A DNA stretch of 22,339 nt from positions 1-22,339 of the forward strand of contig MPNW01001001.1 of assembly GCA_011800805.1 (NCBI GenBank), written 5' to 3'. The position numbers and the translations under genes are program-made. The stretch is from Hirudo medicinalis (lineage: Eukaryota > Annelida > Clitellata > Hirudinida > Hirudinidae). Shown in pieces: positions 1-9,304 of this stretch. Position 1 is the first letter of the stretch, and every line of letters starts with the position of its first letter. A model generated the notes under the pieces. The model was not told the DNA's origin. It saw only the letters and a list, made by a program, of their open reading frames with translations, and ran no database searches.

Positions 1-99
1 CTCAAGGTCTCTTTTGTTGCGTGGTCCCTGAGGATTCTCATGGCGTCATCGTTTCCATGGCATTTCCTTTTCAAGTTGTCCAAGCAGTCTTTCAACTCC
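1..99 (-). CDS. Candidate internal exon of an unrecognised gene (partial)
   Basis: Read on the minus strand, an acceptor (ttgcag, 102-100) is followed by an open frame to the window edge. After one phase base it reads ELKDCLDNLKRK, then CHGNDDAMRILRDHATKETL. The composition is charged, leucine-spaced and coiled-coil-like, unlike the surrounding AT-rich DNA. Its start phase fits the donor of the candidate exon at 3043-3169 (AG + G = Arg), which would make a joined segment of about 75 residues across an intron of about 2.9 kb full of microsatellites. I do not recognise the family. The exon may continue beyond base 1. The call rests on frame openness, composition and splice-phase match only. Confidence 0.45.
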
Positions 100-246
100 C
101 TGCAATGTGAGACAATGGATTTGAATATTACAAATAGATAAACTATTACTATTATGTTAATATTAATTATTTAAATAATTAATTCTTTCATTCATTTATT
201 AATTGATATGCTAATTACCGAACGACTGTGCAATTAAAATGGCTAC

Positions 247-360
247 CCAAAAGATATATATATTATCATATATAAGGGATATATATATATATATATATCA
301 TATATAAGGGATATATATGTATATATACATTATATATATTATCATATCCCTTATATACAA
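247..360. repeat. TA-rich repeat with palindromic motif
   Basis: A run of TA dinucleotides contains the motif TATAAGGGATAT twice in direct orientation and its inverted form ATATCCCTTATA once near 343-354. The inverted copy could pair with either direct copy as a hairpin. Such tracts expand by slippage and are common in AT-rich animal introns. No gene function is implied. Confidence 0.7.
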
Positions 361-711
361 CAATCTTATATATTATAACCATTACTTGTTGAAGATTTTC
401 GAACTTGCAGAAAAATTTCCTGTCAATTTGACAAATTCTAATCGCTTTACACTCGACTCGCTGACTCTAATTAAATCTTGATTTAATTTTATTTTAATTT
501 TTTTTCATTTAATGCCATTCCCTCCATCTGGAGGTTAATGGAGATTTTTGAGTTTTTTCTTTTCTTTATATTTATTTGCAATGAAACAACGAGAGATAAC
601 TTCTCAATCAGATTGAATGAGGCGAACTGAGAGAGCGCAAATATCATTATAACCATCACTATCGTCGTCGTCGTCGCCATCATCACTAAAAATTGACTCT
701 GTTTCTGCTCC

Positions 712-880
712 GCCTTTATCATCATCATCATCATCATCATCATATTCATCGTCATCATCATCATCATCATCATCATCGTCATCACCACCATCATAATCCT
801 CACCATGGTTAAAACCATAATCACCAACATCACTCCATCATCATCACCTCCACCACCATCGGCGATATCATCACCATCAT
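712..880. repeat. CAT/ATC trinucleotide microsatellite, imperfect
   Basis: Long runs of ATC/CAT units are interrupted by single substitutions (cgtc, acc) from about 712 to 880. On the minus strand this gives open frames rich in methionine or aspartate, which are products of the repeat and not genes. Confidence 0.85.
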
Positions 881-1409
881 CATCATCGCAACAAAGATAT
901 AACAACAATAACAATAAAAAAAACTTATTTAAAAAAAACTTATAAGCAATAGAAAACTCTGCGGCATGTTCGAAAGAATGAGAGGCGATAATTTACTGAG
1001 ATGAACATCCGTATTCATTTTTCATCCTGTCAATTGAATCATCGTCACATCCAGACCGTTCCAAATTTTTTTCATGAATTTGATATTATTTCATAAATTT
1101 CAAATTCAATTAATGTAACTAGTTAAAACAATTTTTTTATTATTATTACAGTTTAATAATATTATTAGTCAGTCAGATTGTGATTAGGTCAGGATAGTGG
1201 TTAATTAAGAAGCCAATTGATCACACGATACCCATTTTGTAGTTATTGATTATTCATTAGATTCGTGATCATTAAATAATCAAAATATTAATGAGTTTAC
1301 AATAATAGCAACCAATAGGTTATTGATTACTTCATAGTTTGTTATTCAGTTAAGTATTCAGAATATCTGAATATTCAATCAGTTTGACATTTACAAACAT
1401 AATCTAAGA

Positions 1410-1480
1410 GGAAAGTCAGCCACAGTTTCAAACAAACCGTCAGGCACGTCTCTGCAATAACCACTGCGCCAACGCGAGTT
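1410..1480 (-). repeat. tRNA-derived SINE-like fragment
   Basis: On the minus strand, TGGCGCAGTGG (1471-1461) is a perfect match to an RNA polymerase III A box. About 40 bases on, GTTTGAAACTG (1433-1423) resembles a degenerate B box (consensus GTTCGANNC). This order and spacing are those of a tRNA-type internal promoter. I see no closing acceptor stem and no clear tail, so I take it as a worn copy or fragment of a tRNA-derived SINE rather than a tRNA gene. The ends are approximate. Confidence 0.5.
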
Positions 1481-2159
1481 TTCGAGTCCGAGTACAAGCT
1501 TATTAATATTATCCAGAGCAATCTAATTATAGCAACAGCAACTAATTATGTTTAATTAAGTTCATTATCATACTAATTAGACATGAAAGATTGCTAAATA
1601 TATTTTGACAAATCAACCCACAATAATTTCAATAAATAAAATTTCTCGAAATTTTCTAATGAAACTTTAAAAATTCCTCCTAAAAATATTTTATTTAATA
1701 AATATACTTTGTTCTCTTTATTTTCTTAAAATCTCTTTTCAAAACAAATATTTTTCTTAGAATCCAATTAGGATTCTCCAGATCTAAAGATAACTTTATA
1801 AATTCGTACTTAAAATCAATGGAATCGAATCATTTAAAAACACGTTGAACAGCGAAAAGTGGAATCCACTGAAAATGGAAACGTTGAGTTCCAAGTTCCA
1901 AGTTGCAGTTGAATCTCATTTTTAGACGAAAGTCAATATTTTTCATCCCCTGCATCCATCAAAGACTTCAGCAAGAAAACTGCAGAGGCTGTACGTACTA
2001 GTTTACCACAACAACAACAACAGTATCCTAAGTGCAGTCACAGAAATAATGATAATCAATATTAGTTTATCAAAATTAGTATTATCAGTAATAATTTATT
2101 TAATTAATAACTATGTTGCGAAATAAATTGTATTGTTACGTATTTACTAAACTGAGGCA

Positions 2160-2215
2160 ACATTAACAACAGCAGCAACACCAACAACAACATTAACAAC
2201 ACAACAAACACCATC
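2160..2215. repeat. AAC/CAA trinucleotide array, imperfect
   Basis: Units of CAACAA, interrupted by ATTAAC and AGC variants, run from about 2160 to 2215. This is a simple repeat with no gene signal. Confidence 0.75.
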
Positions 2216-2595
2216 AACAAGCATCACCTCCAACGCCAAACGCTTGGCGACATTTCCACACGCACACACACACAACAAACAAAGCAACAACATCTTTAAG
2301 ACCATAACGTACAATTTCTGACATTCCAGTTACATAAAACTCTTGTACAACTTAGTTGTACAGCATAACGATTGTACGGCCACGGTACGATGTACGTTGT
2401 TGGAGAGGATGGGAGTAGCAGTCCCAGTCTCCGAAAGAGAACACGTCTGCTCCTCCTCCACGTGCACATCAAAGGAACGAGTGTCTGCTACCTGAAAACA
2501 GCCACTTCCGGTGTAAGGATTCTGAGAATGGCTTTGAGGGGCTGGATTCTCAGGCGACTTCCATCTGTTCGGCCAACCGTCCATCCACACACTAC

Positions 2596-2720
2596 GATGA
2601 TGATGATGATGACGACGACGACGTCGAATGATGGTGATGATGATGGTGGTGAAGAAGAAGGTGATGACGACGACGACGACGATGATGGTGATGGTGGTGG
2701 TGATGATGATGACGACACAT
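2596..2720. repeat. GAT/GAC trinucleotide array, imperfect
   Basis: GATGAT and GACGAC units alternate with GGT interruptions. Frames through it read as poly-Asp or poly-Met on one strand and poly-Ser on the other, which is repeat-driven and not coding. Confidence 0.85.
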
Positions 2721-2849
2721 TGTGATGAATAGCAGTTGTAATTAAGTCAATATTGCAGACTTATCATTTCTGTTTATCTTTGGATCGTTATCATCCATCC
2801 ATTCATTCATCAATCCCTCTATCCACCCTTCCACCCATTCATCTAGTGA

Positions 2850-2934
2850 CTTAGCTAGGGGGCGCCGAATTGATAATGTTGAGAGGTCGCCAAATTATCA
2901 ATTTCGCCCTGGGCGCCGAAACCCCCTAGCTAAG
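2850..2934. mobile_element. Foldback (MITE-like) element, 85 bp
   Basis: A perfect 13-base terminal inverted repeat, CTTAGCTAGGGGG (2850-2862) and CCCCCTAGCTAAG (2922-2934), encloses a second perfect 10-base inverted pair, AATTGATAAT (2868-2877) and ATTATCAATT (2894-2903), with GGCGCC elements between. The whole unit can fold into one long hairpin with an asymmetric internal loop. It has no coding capacity. Size and architecture are those of a foldback or MITE. I cannot assign a superfamily, and I see no clear target-site duplication next to the ends. Confidence 0.6.
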
Positions 2935-2939
2935 CCTCT

Positions 2940-2998
2940 GGGGCCATCCATCCATCCATCCATCCATCCACCCATCCATCCATCCATCCGCCCATCCT
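2940..2998. repeat. CATC tetranucleotide microsatellite
   Basis: About a dozen CCAT/CATC units, with CACC and CGCC variants, follow directly after the foldback element. A looser CATC/CATT tract lies at about 2790-2845 on its other side. Confidence 0.85.
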
Positions 2999-3042
2999 TT
3001 TCTTCGCATGAGAACCTCTCTGGACATGAATAATTAATTAAC

Positions 3043-3169
3043 CTGCAGGGTTCTTTGCGTTGTCGGTCTCCAGTGAAGGAGCAGATCTCCAGGTCCCTCA
3101 GCAGACCCTCGTATGAGCATGTTTCACGTTTCCAGACGTTCCCTGAGGTTGCATTCGATGGCGCGGAAG
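3043..3169 (-). CDS. Candidate exon of the unrecognised minus-strand gene
   Basis: Minus-strand acceptor ttttttccag (ending 3170) and donor CTGCAG|gttaat (after 3043) bound 127 bases. Entered after two phase bases, one frame is open throughout and ends in YEGLLRDLEICSFTGDRQRK and EPC; its final AG matches the phase of the exon at 1-99. The first 45 bases are also well behaved in a second frame (FRAIECNLRERLET, then TGA), so one base may be missing or the true start may differ. GC content is higher than the flanks. The family is not recognised. No further upstream exon was identified, and the coding call is tentative. Confidence 0.45.
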
Positions 3170-3694
3170 CTGGAAAAAATTAAAAGTGAATTTCACTCCT
3201 CCATCTGGTGCGCATGCGCCTGCTGAATTTTGGATTAGCCTCCCGTCCGCCCAGTCTGAGGGGAAGAGTGAATTGATGGATTGATGGACTGATGAATTGA
3301 TGGACTGATGAATTGATGGATGAGAGAAGAGAATGCAACCGACAGATCCAAACTCATCTCGCGACGTACAAGCACTCTTGAAATAACTCAATGTTTGCGT
3401 TGAGCCGCGAAGTGAAGATGACGAAAAGTAATTATTTATTCGAAACTATAATTTATTATTGAACAATTAAAAAGGATTGAAAATGAACGAATGACACGAT
3501 GATGTTGATATCGATGATGTTGATATCGATGATGGTGATGATAGTGATGCCAGGGTCGTGTTCAGATGATAATATCGTTTCTTATCTCAACCATCGACAA
3601 GATTTTTCAGATATCGGCCTAACGTCAAGGGCTCGATTGAATGCAATATTAGTGAAGATGATGACGAAAAAGAAATTCATGAAGAGCATGATGT

Positions 3695-3867
3695 AGTACA
3701 TTTATAGCGCCACATGCATAGCTTAGAGACGCTCTTTGTTAACCATTTGTATGACAATCCTTCCCAAGGGCGCTTGCGGCAGTGCAGGCTGGGTTTCGAA
3801 CACGACACATTTCGACTATTGCCATTACCGCGTATGCAGGAACGCAACCCATTCGGCCAACCTGCAC
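3695..3867 (-). mobile_element. tRNA-derived SINE with LINE-type 3' tail
   Basis: On the minus strand the head spans 3867-3782 (86 bases, the size of a Leu/Ser-type tRNA). It starts GTGCAGG and ends CCTGCAC, a perfect 7-pair acceptor stem. It contains an A-box-like TTGGCCGAATGG and a B-box-like GTGTTCGAAACCC. The T stem and variable arm pair poorly, so it is tRNA-derived and not a working tRNA. The following body has AAGCGCCCTTGGG and later GGCGCTATAAATGTAC; this GCGCC-TTGGG ... GGCGCTATAAAT pairing is the conserved hairpin tail known from L2-clade LINEs and their partner SINEs. Transcription would be by polymerase III and mobilisation by a LINE in trans. A GAT/CAT array abuts the 5' side. 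Confidence 0.7.
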
Positions 3868-3870
3868 GCC

Positions 3871-3871
3871 G

Positions 3872-3927
<56 letters not shown>
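3871..3927. repeat. GAT/ATG trinucleotide microsatellite, about 18 units
   Basis: This is an almost perfect run of ATG units directly beside the SINE head. It creates frames of poly-Asp, poly-Met and poly-His on the two strands, which should be ignored. Confidence 0.9.
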
Positions 3928-4392
3928 GCGAGAGGCTGGATTGAATGTTAACGACGATAATAACTCGACAGCTGTAAACGACAAAATCGATTGTGACATC
4001 ACTTCCCCTCACGTGACAAAGATGGATGACGTGGACTGCGAACGGAGCATACACACTCTCATTAGCTTGTTTGTGAACTTCCAACCGACCAGAGGGAGAT
4101 TCTTTGACAGGAAACATGGAAAGGCTGAAGACGATTGCGATAACGATGATGACGACGATGATGATGGTGATGGTCGTAATGACGACGACAAGTTTTGTAG
4201 ATGATGCATGGAATTAACAAAAACAATTTGTCATCACCGCCTCACATCACTGCTTTTCGTTTCAATATGGTAAACAGGTAAACATTGTCATCGTAATTGT
4301 CATAATCATCATCGTGGCATCATCACCATCTTCAAAATCATCATTGTCATCATCCATGTCAGATGAATGATTCCAGATAACACTTGTACTCG

Positions 4393-4430
4393 CTGGATGA
4401 ACTTCGGTTGTCTGGATGAACTTCGGTTGT
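4393..4430. repeat. Tandem 19-bp duplication
   Basis: CTGGATGAACTTCGGTTGT occurs twice in a row (4393-4411 and 4412-4430) and is followed by a truncated third start (CTGG). It directly precedes a GAT array, consistent with slippage or a short unequal exchange. Confidence 0.9.
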
Positions 4431-4436
4431 CTGGTT

Positions 4437-4443
4437 GATGATG

Positions 4444-4475
<32 letters not shown>

Positions 4476-4540
4476 GGTGATGATGATGATGATGATGATC
4501 ATGATGATGATGATCATGATGACGACGACGACGACGATGT
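4437..4540. repeat. GAT/GAC trinucleotide array
   Basis: Long GAT runs with GGT and GATCAT interruptions turn into GAC units at the right end. Poly-His and poly-Ile frames through it are artefacts. Confidence 0.9.
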
Positions 4541-4661
4541 CGACTATGAAGGTCATTAGGTAGGACTGAGAGTGAAAGCGTCAGACATGTGAAGACGCTC
4601 TTTCCAATTTCCTCGAAGCAGAGACAAGAAAACGTCAAATGATTTGCTGAATAAACGATTA

Positions 4662-4662
4662 C

Positions 4663-4696
<34 letters not shown>
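4662..4696. repeat. CAA/ACA trinucleotide microsatellite
   Basis: This is a near-perfect run of about eleven CAA units with no gene context. Confidence 0.9.
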
Positions 4697-5059
4697 GGAA
4701 ATCATATTGCAAAACTCTTTCTTCTTTCACCGATTACAAGAATTTGGCAACTCTTTTTTTTAAAGTTGTTGTTATTGTTGTTTCACTTCGTCAAGTTACA
4801 CTCAAATTTACAAATCACTTTCAGAAAGAAAGACTAACTCGACTTGTGCAGCAGAACCATGACGAACAAGCAGTAGGTTTCAAGAGATGCGAGCAAATCA
4901 GACTTCTTCGGCATAAAATTATCGTTTTCCAGACATCAACGGCAAGCGCTACACACGAGTCCTGCTTTTCCGAGTTTCAAGAACAACAACAACAGCAGCA
5001 GCATCAACAAGTCGCTGGCGATTATCACGACGTTGAATGGAAGCTCTGGAATGAGCCTC

Positions 5060-5625
5060 AATGAACTCCCATCAGTCGATATTGCGGTTTAAGGCGATGG
5101 AAAGAATGATTGAGAGTTGCAAAGGCAGAGTCGGCGGTGGGCTTAAATCGAACGACGCAAGGAAGGGATGTACACGTTCGTCTTTTAAAGGAGTACAGCC
5201 GACGGTGTGCTGTGCTGTTACCGTGGCATGGATGGACGGAAGGATGGATGATGGATGGACGGACGGACGGATGGATGTACGGATGGGTGGGTGCAGATAA
5301 AGCAGGAGAGATGAATGGACGAATGAATGAATGAATGCGATCCCCAGCACTCCCCGACAGCCAAAGGGAACGCAACGTCCGGTTTCGTTTTAAAAAAGCA
5401 GGCCTGTGTTCGCTGGAGAATCTCGGTATTAAAGCCGTGTTGATGGATGAAATGGACGACCGTTTCTTCTCGACGGATTTATCTCCTCTCCACCGGTCTG
5501 CAGCACTTAACACGGCTTCCCCCTCCGCCGTTGAACCACTGCCCTCGCCTTCAGCACCACAACTGAAACTGATAACAATTTCGAAGGTTCTTCTGTCTGG
5601 ATTCGTACGCTGCACGACATTTGTA
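5060..5625. other. GC-richer block without a recognised gene
   Basis: This block is visibly richer in G and C than its surroundings and is open for long distances on both strands: minus 5058-5615 (185 codons) and plus 5335-5673. It includes a GGAT/GGAC array (about 5228-5290). None of the translated segments resembles a family I know, and long opposed frames are expected from locally higher GC. It could be an old exon, a conserved regulatory block or a transposon fragment. I cannot choose between them from sequence alone. Confidence 0.3.
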
Positions 5626-5688
5626 GATTATTATGATTATCACTGCGGTCCGAGGTCATTGTTTTTATTATAGTCATTTATTATTTTC

Positions 5689-5690
<2 letters not shown>

Positions 5691-5719
<29 letters not shown>

Positions 5720-5800
5720 ATCATCATCAACAACAACTACAACACCTCCACCGTCATCATTATCATCATCATCATCATCATCACTACCAACATCATCATT
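5691..5800. repeat. CGT then CAT trinucleotide array
   Basis: GTC/CGT units grade into ATC/CAT units with CAA interruptions. It is a simple repeat. Confidence 0.85.
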
Positions 5801-6349
5801 ATCATCGTCATTGCGAATTGTTGTTGTAGTTTATGAATGTTAATCCCAGCGAATGCTCTAACAGCATAAGGGAGAGGACGGTGATAACGAGACAGGATTG
5901 ATAATGTGGTGCACGTTCTGACGTATCATTTCCACGGAGGAAGGAGAGAACAATGAAAGAGTGATGAGTCCTTCCATGTGCTTCCAGTGTTCGAAAGAAT
6001 TATAAGTTTTAAAAAATTTATAATTTAAAACAAAAATACATTCTCTCGATTTATTGCGAGAAATTATTTGAAATTATTGCAACAATTTTATTTATGAAAA
6101 AAAAAAAAATAAGAGCCGGTTGAAAGTTTCACAGCTTCGCTTTCGCTGAACGTGATATTATAATGATTATAATCACATTATAATCGCTTTATAATTATCA
6201 TAATTATTAAGTAGATATTATAACAATTATAATCACTACATGATGATTATCATAATAACATGTTAGTTACAAATATTGATTATTATGATCCTCATATTCG
6301 CATTAATATTAATTATTAAGTGATTGATAGATATAACTTTTATGCGATG

Positions 6350-6391
6350 ATAATGATGACGACGACGACGACGATGATGATGATGATGATG
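6350..6391. repeat. GAC-GAT trinucleotide microsatellite
   Basis: Short GAC and GAT runs, with the same two-part structure as the arrays at 4437-4540 and 5691-5800. Confidence 0.85.
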
Positions 6392-7252
6392 ACTCTTATT
6401 TACATTATTTTTTACCCATCACACAAACAGAGGGGTCCTCAGACCACTAACACCATTCGGAAAACAGCAAAAGAGCATTTTATGATGAAACGAAGAACAA
6501 TTATTGTAAAACAATAATAGACAGAGAGGCTGAGTGCTTGTTACAAATTTAGAGCAGTCGACTTCAGTAATCAAGCGTCCCGTTTAGTGGAGATGTACAT
6601 AATTTTAAGTTCCATTGGTAATTATATTTATTTAGCCATAATATTTTAGAACGTCTGAGTCTGGGAATGCCGGCTAGCGTTACTTGTGTTCGTTTGCGTC
6701 GACCTGTTTGTGGATGATGCCGAGAAATGAAAGATTGGATCCAATTGTCAAAAAATGGAAGGAAGGAAAAATGGAATGGAGGAAGGTTCAAGGCTGTTCA
6801 AGGCTGTCAAAATATCCAAAACTTCTGTCTTGCTCAGTGGAGTTTTATGAAGTAAAAATAATAAAAAGTAGTATAACAAACAAATAAATAAATAATAACA
6901 TTAATAATAACGGAAGAAAAGGAGGGAAGCAAGCAAGTAAAATTGGCTTCACTGTTCACGTTGAAAGATTCAATAATTTTCAGTGTCGGAAGGTTTTGTT
7001 TTTTTTCCAGTCTTTCTTGGAAGGAAGGTTGCTCGGAAGAGAGGAAAAGTGAACCGAACAGAGCACAACAACAATCGATGAACCAAAATCGTGCCAAATC
7101 AAAAATAAGCGAATAAACGCGAGGCTGAATTATTTCCTAAACTTCGTCATCCTTCATCGAGTCTTTTTGTCGATAAATCATTTTCAAGTTGCCATTTGTA
7201 TTTTGTTTTTCTTATTATTCGACCTTAATTGCCAACGATTTTACAGAATAAA

Positions 7253-7655
7253 ATGAATAAGGATGACATTTTAAGGTAATTAAGTATCGATTGTCTCAGT
7301 CCAGTGCTATTTTCATCTCAAGTTCTCCTTTTTATAGAAAAACAGGTGTACTCATGAGCAACCTCAAACCATCAGATTTTCTAATCGAAAATCAAGTTCC
7401 TTTTTATGCAAAATTAGCGAAGCGTTTTTGAAATTAAAAAAAAAATCAATTCAGTCTCATTTTTGCATTTAGTCTCCTGCAAACTTGAAGAAAAAACTTC
7501 AACCGATTCCATATTGCCTTCGAACAAGACTTTCAAGATCTTCAAACCCCTACACGACTGAACAAATGACACTGCATTCTTCAATTGCTGGCTCGGCTTG
7601 GATCTTGCATTTATCACCCGCAGTAAAGCACCGCTTAAGTCTCTCTGAGCAATAA
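7253..7655 (+). CDS. Weak candidate: small spliced reading frame
   Basis: An acceptor-like gattttacag precedes ATG 7253. Three pieces keep frame if spliced: 7253-7275 (MNKDDILR, donor AG|gtaatt), 7338-7395 (after tttttatag; KTGVLMSNLKPSDFLIENQ, donor CAA|gttcct) and 7473-7655 (after tgcatttag; starts SPANLKKKLQPIPYCLRTR, stop TAA), about 87 residues in all. Without the last splice the frame stops early, at a TGA near 7428. The product is not recognised, the opposite strand is also open over 7414-7701, and no promoter or polyadenylation signal supports it. It may be chance. Confidence 0.15.
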
Positions 7656-8181
7656 TTATGGAAGCCGAACAATTTCTGAGATCTATATGAGAACTCCCCA
7701 CCCCACCAAACGTGAGGAAAGAACCATGTTTGACAAATCGTCATCGAATTCAAAACATTTTCGACCCTCAACAGTCAAAAGAACATCGCCGCAACGAGAA
7801 ACATCCCGAAGAAAAATGAGAAGCGATGGAAACAACTCCACAACTCGTAAGCGCTTCCAGTCAAAGCGCAGATGGATTTAACACACAGGAATCCAAGAGG
7901 CCTTAAATCTCACTACCTGACCAGCACGAGAAAGTATTTGTCGACTTCTTTTACTCCCAAGACTCAATTGAAAGTCAGTGACCAGTGAAATTAAAACAGT
8001 ATTTTGAATTAAATGTTCTGAATGAACCAGAGTTAGTTTTTTTTTTTACCGCGAACACGAAACCTGCTAGCGTCAAACAAGAGCTGCCTAACTCTTCAAA
8101 AATTTGAACTTTACTGACTTCAAAACAACTCTACCACGACAATTTTCATAATTATTATACAATATAATTGTGAAATTAAAT
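7656..8181. other. Interval downstream of RALBP1, nothing clear
   Basis: The 3' UTR of the minus-strand RALBP1 gene must start at 8181 and run down into this interval. I see no canonical AATAAA on the minus strand close to the stop, so its 3' end is unplaced. A 64-codon plus-strand frame (7687-7881) is Arg/Ser-rich with no recognisable domain, and I do not call it. Confidence 0.4.
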
Positions 8182-9304
8182 CTATTCAAAGTCTATCAGG
8201 TCGATGTTGGCATGTAGTTGCTTCTGCTGGATCATCCTGTTCTGGACCTTCACTTCCAAACAGGCCATCCTCTCCTGATGAATCTTCTCACACAATTCTG
8301 CATTATCCCTCTGGAAATACAAGTTTAACTTTTAGTCACTGAAATTATTTAGAAATTTTTATCACGAAATGATAACAATGACAAAATAATTGCTAATTTT
8401 ACAACAAGTGAAAATTAAACTGAAGGATTACAGAGGCATTGAAATCTTTCTTAACTAACGATGATAGATTCCACATATTTTGGTAATTGAACAAAAAATA
8501 TAATCAAATAAGAGTCCAACAAAATTTAATCCACATCAGCATTTGATGAAGAATTGAAACACCTCCAACAACACCAACACCAACAACAACAAAATCACCA
8601 ACAACAACGATAACACCACCAACAACAACAACAACACCAACATCTCACCTCTAGTTTTGCATTCTCCTGTTGATGTTTCAGCAAAAGTTCCTTCAACTCA
8701 TCGGTTGTCACATCATCATCAAAACTCCCCGACGAATAGGAGGACAGTGAGGAGGAGGAAGAGGACGTTTCAAATGCATCGTCGTGTCTCATCATGTGCA
8801 GTTCCGATATATCCTGCTGGAGTCTCTCTATTTCATTTCTCTCCGTTTCTATTTTCTGTCTCAACTCATCACCTGTTAGGAATTCAAACATAATATTCAA
8901 ACAATGACATAAACACAACAACGACATAACCTCAACAACGACACAACCACAACAATGTCATAACCCCAAACCAAAGACGACAAGATGAAACAAAATCAGG
9001 CACAAATTTAGGATGTGGAAATAGGCAAATAGTTTACAATTGTTCTTACAAAACATCATTGGAAAAATATAAAAATGTTTCTATTCATTAAATTTAAAAT
9101 TTCACTAAATAAATAAAAAAAGGATAATCTCAACATCCACTTCAATGAACCACAGAACCCAAAAGTGCCAACCAATTGCCAAGAGTTCCTCTTCCTCCAT
9201 CATGAGGCAGTTGTACTCCTCCAGCAGCTTGTCGAACATCTCGGCATGGTCTGCAAACTCGTCGACCTCCGAACTTTCCTCCGAGGACTCGACAAAATTG
9301 GAGT
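8182..9304 (-). other. RALBP1: RALBP1 C-terminal coiled coil (exons 11-13)
   Basis: Exon 11 ends MMEEEELLAI, exon 12 reads DELRQKIETERNEIERLQQD and later TDELKELLLKHQQENAKLE, and exon 13 reads NAELCEKIHQERMACLEVKV and ends in DFE plus TAG. They match the human EELLAMEQFLRRQIASEKEE, LQRQNEELE and IHEEREAIIELRVQ segments in order. A Ser/Asp/Glu-rich linker in exon 12 corresponds to the acidic SESESE linker of the vertebrate protein. In relatives this part mediates dimerisation and binds endocytic adaptors. Confidence 0.88.

Larger units (their letters stand above)
100..3042. other. Gene-poor stretch, probably a large intron with repeats
   Basis: If the two flanking candidate exons belong together, this is their intron, with donor gttaat at 3042 and below and acceptor ttgcag at 102-100, read on the minus strand. 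It is AT-rich and holds TA repeats (247-360), a CAT/ATC array (about 715-880), a tRNA-derived fragment (about 1410-1480), an AAC-type array (about 2160-2215), a GAT/GAC array (about 2596-2720), a foldback element (2850-2934) and a CATC array (about 2940-2998). A GC-richer patch at 2390-2590 has an 86-codon open frame on the minus strand (2330-2590), but without convincing splice sites or a recognisable product I do not call it an exon. Confidence 0.5.
3170..7246. other. Gene-poor, repeat-rich stretch
   Basis: I find no recognisable gene here. The stretch holds repeats of the type TGATGGA(C/T)TGA (about 3270-3320), a doubled GATGATGTTGATATC unit (about 3498-3530), a tRNA-derived SINE (3695-3867) beside a GAT array, further GAT/GAC arrays (about 4145-4170, 4437-4540, 6350-6391), a CAA array (4662-4696), a tandem 19-base duplication (4393-4430), a GGAT/GGAC array (about 5228-5290) and a CGT/CAT array (about 5691-5800). 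Bases 6000-6310 are very AT-rich with repeated TTATAATCAC words. Open frames in this span are mostly repeat-driven. Confidence 0.6.

Noticed and set aside
489..914. A 141-codon minus-strand frame with Asp- and Met-rich runs
   Set aside because: It is generated by the CAT/ATC microsatellite at 712-880; composition follows the repeat and there is no splice or start context.
2505..2575. Another tRNA-like head (GGTTGGCCGAAC on the minus strand)
   Set aside because: No matching acceptor stem and no B box at the right distance.
3782..3867. A functional Leu/Ser tRNA gene
   Set aside because: The acceptor stem is perfect, but the T stem and variable arm do not pair well and a SINE tail follows, so I call a SINE.
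3677..4209. Several frames with poly-Asp, poly-His, poly-Met or poly-Ser
   Set aside because: All pass through GAT arrays, and partly through the SINE; they are low-complexity artefacts on both strands.
2940..5300. A CRISPR-like or other regularly spaced array
   Set aside because: The repeats are contiguous simple sequence without unique spacers, and the host is an animal.
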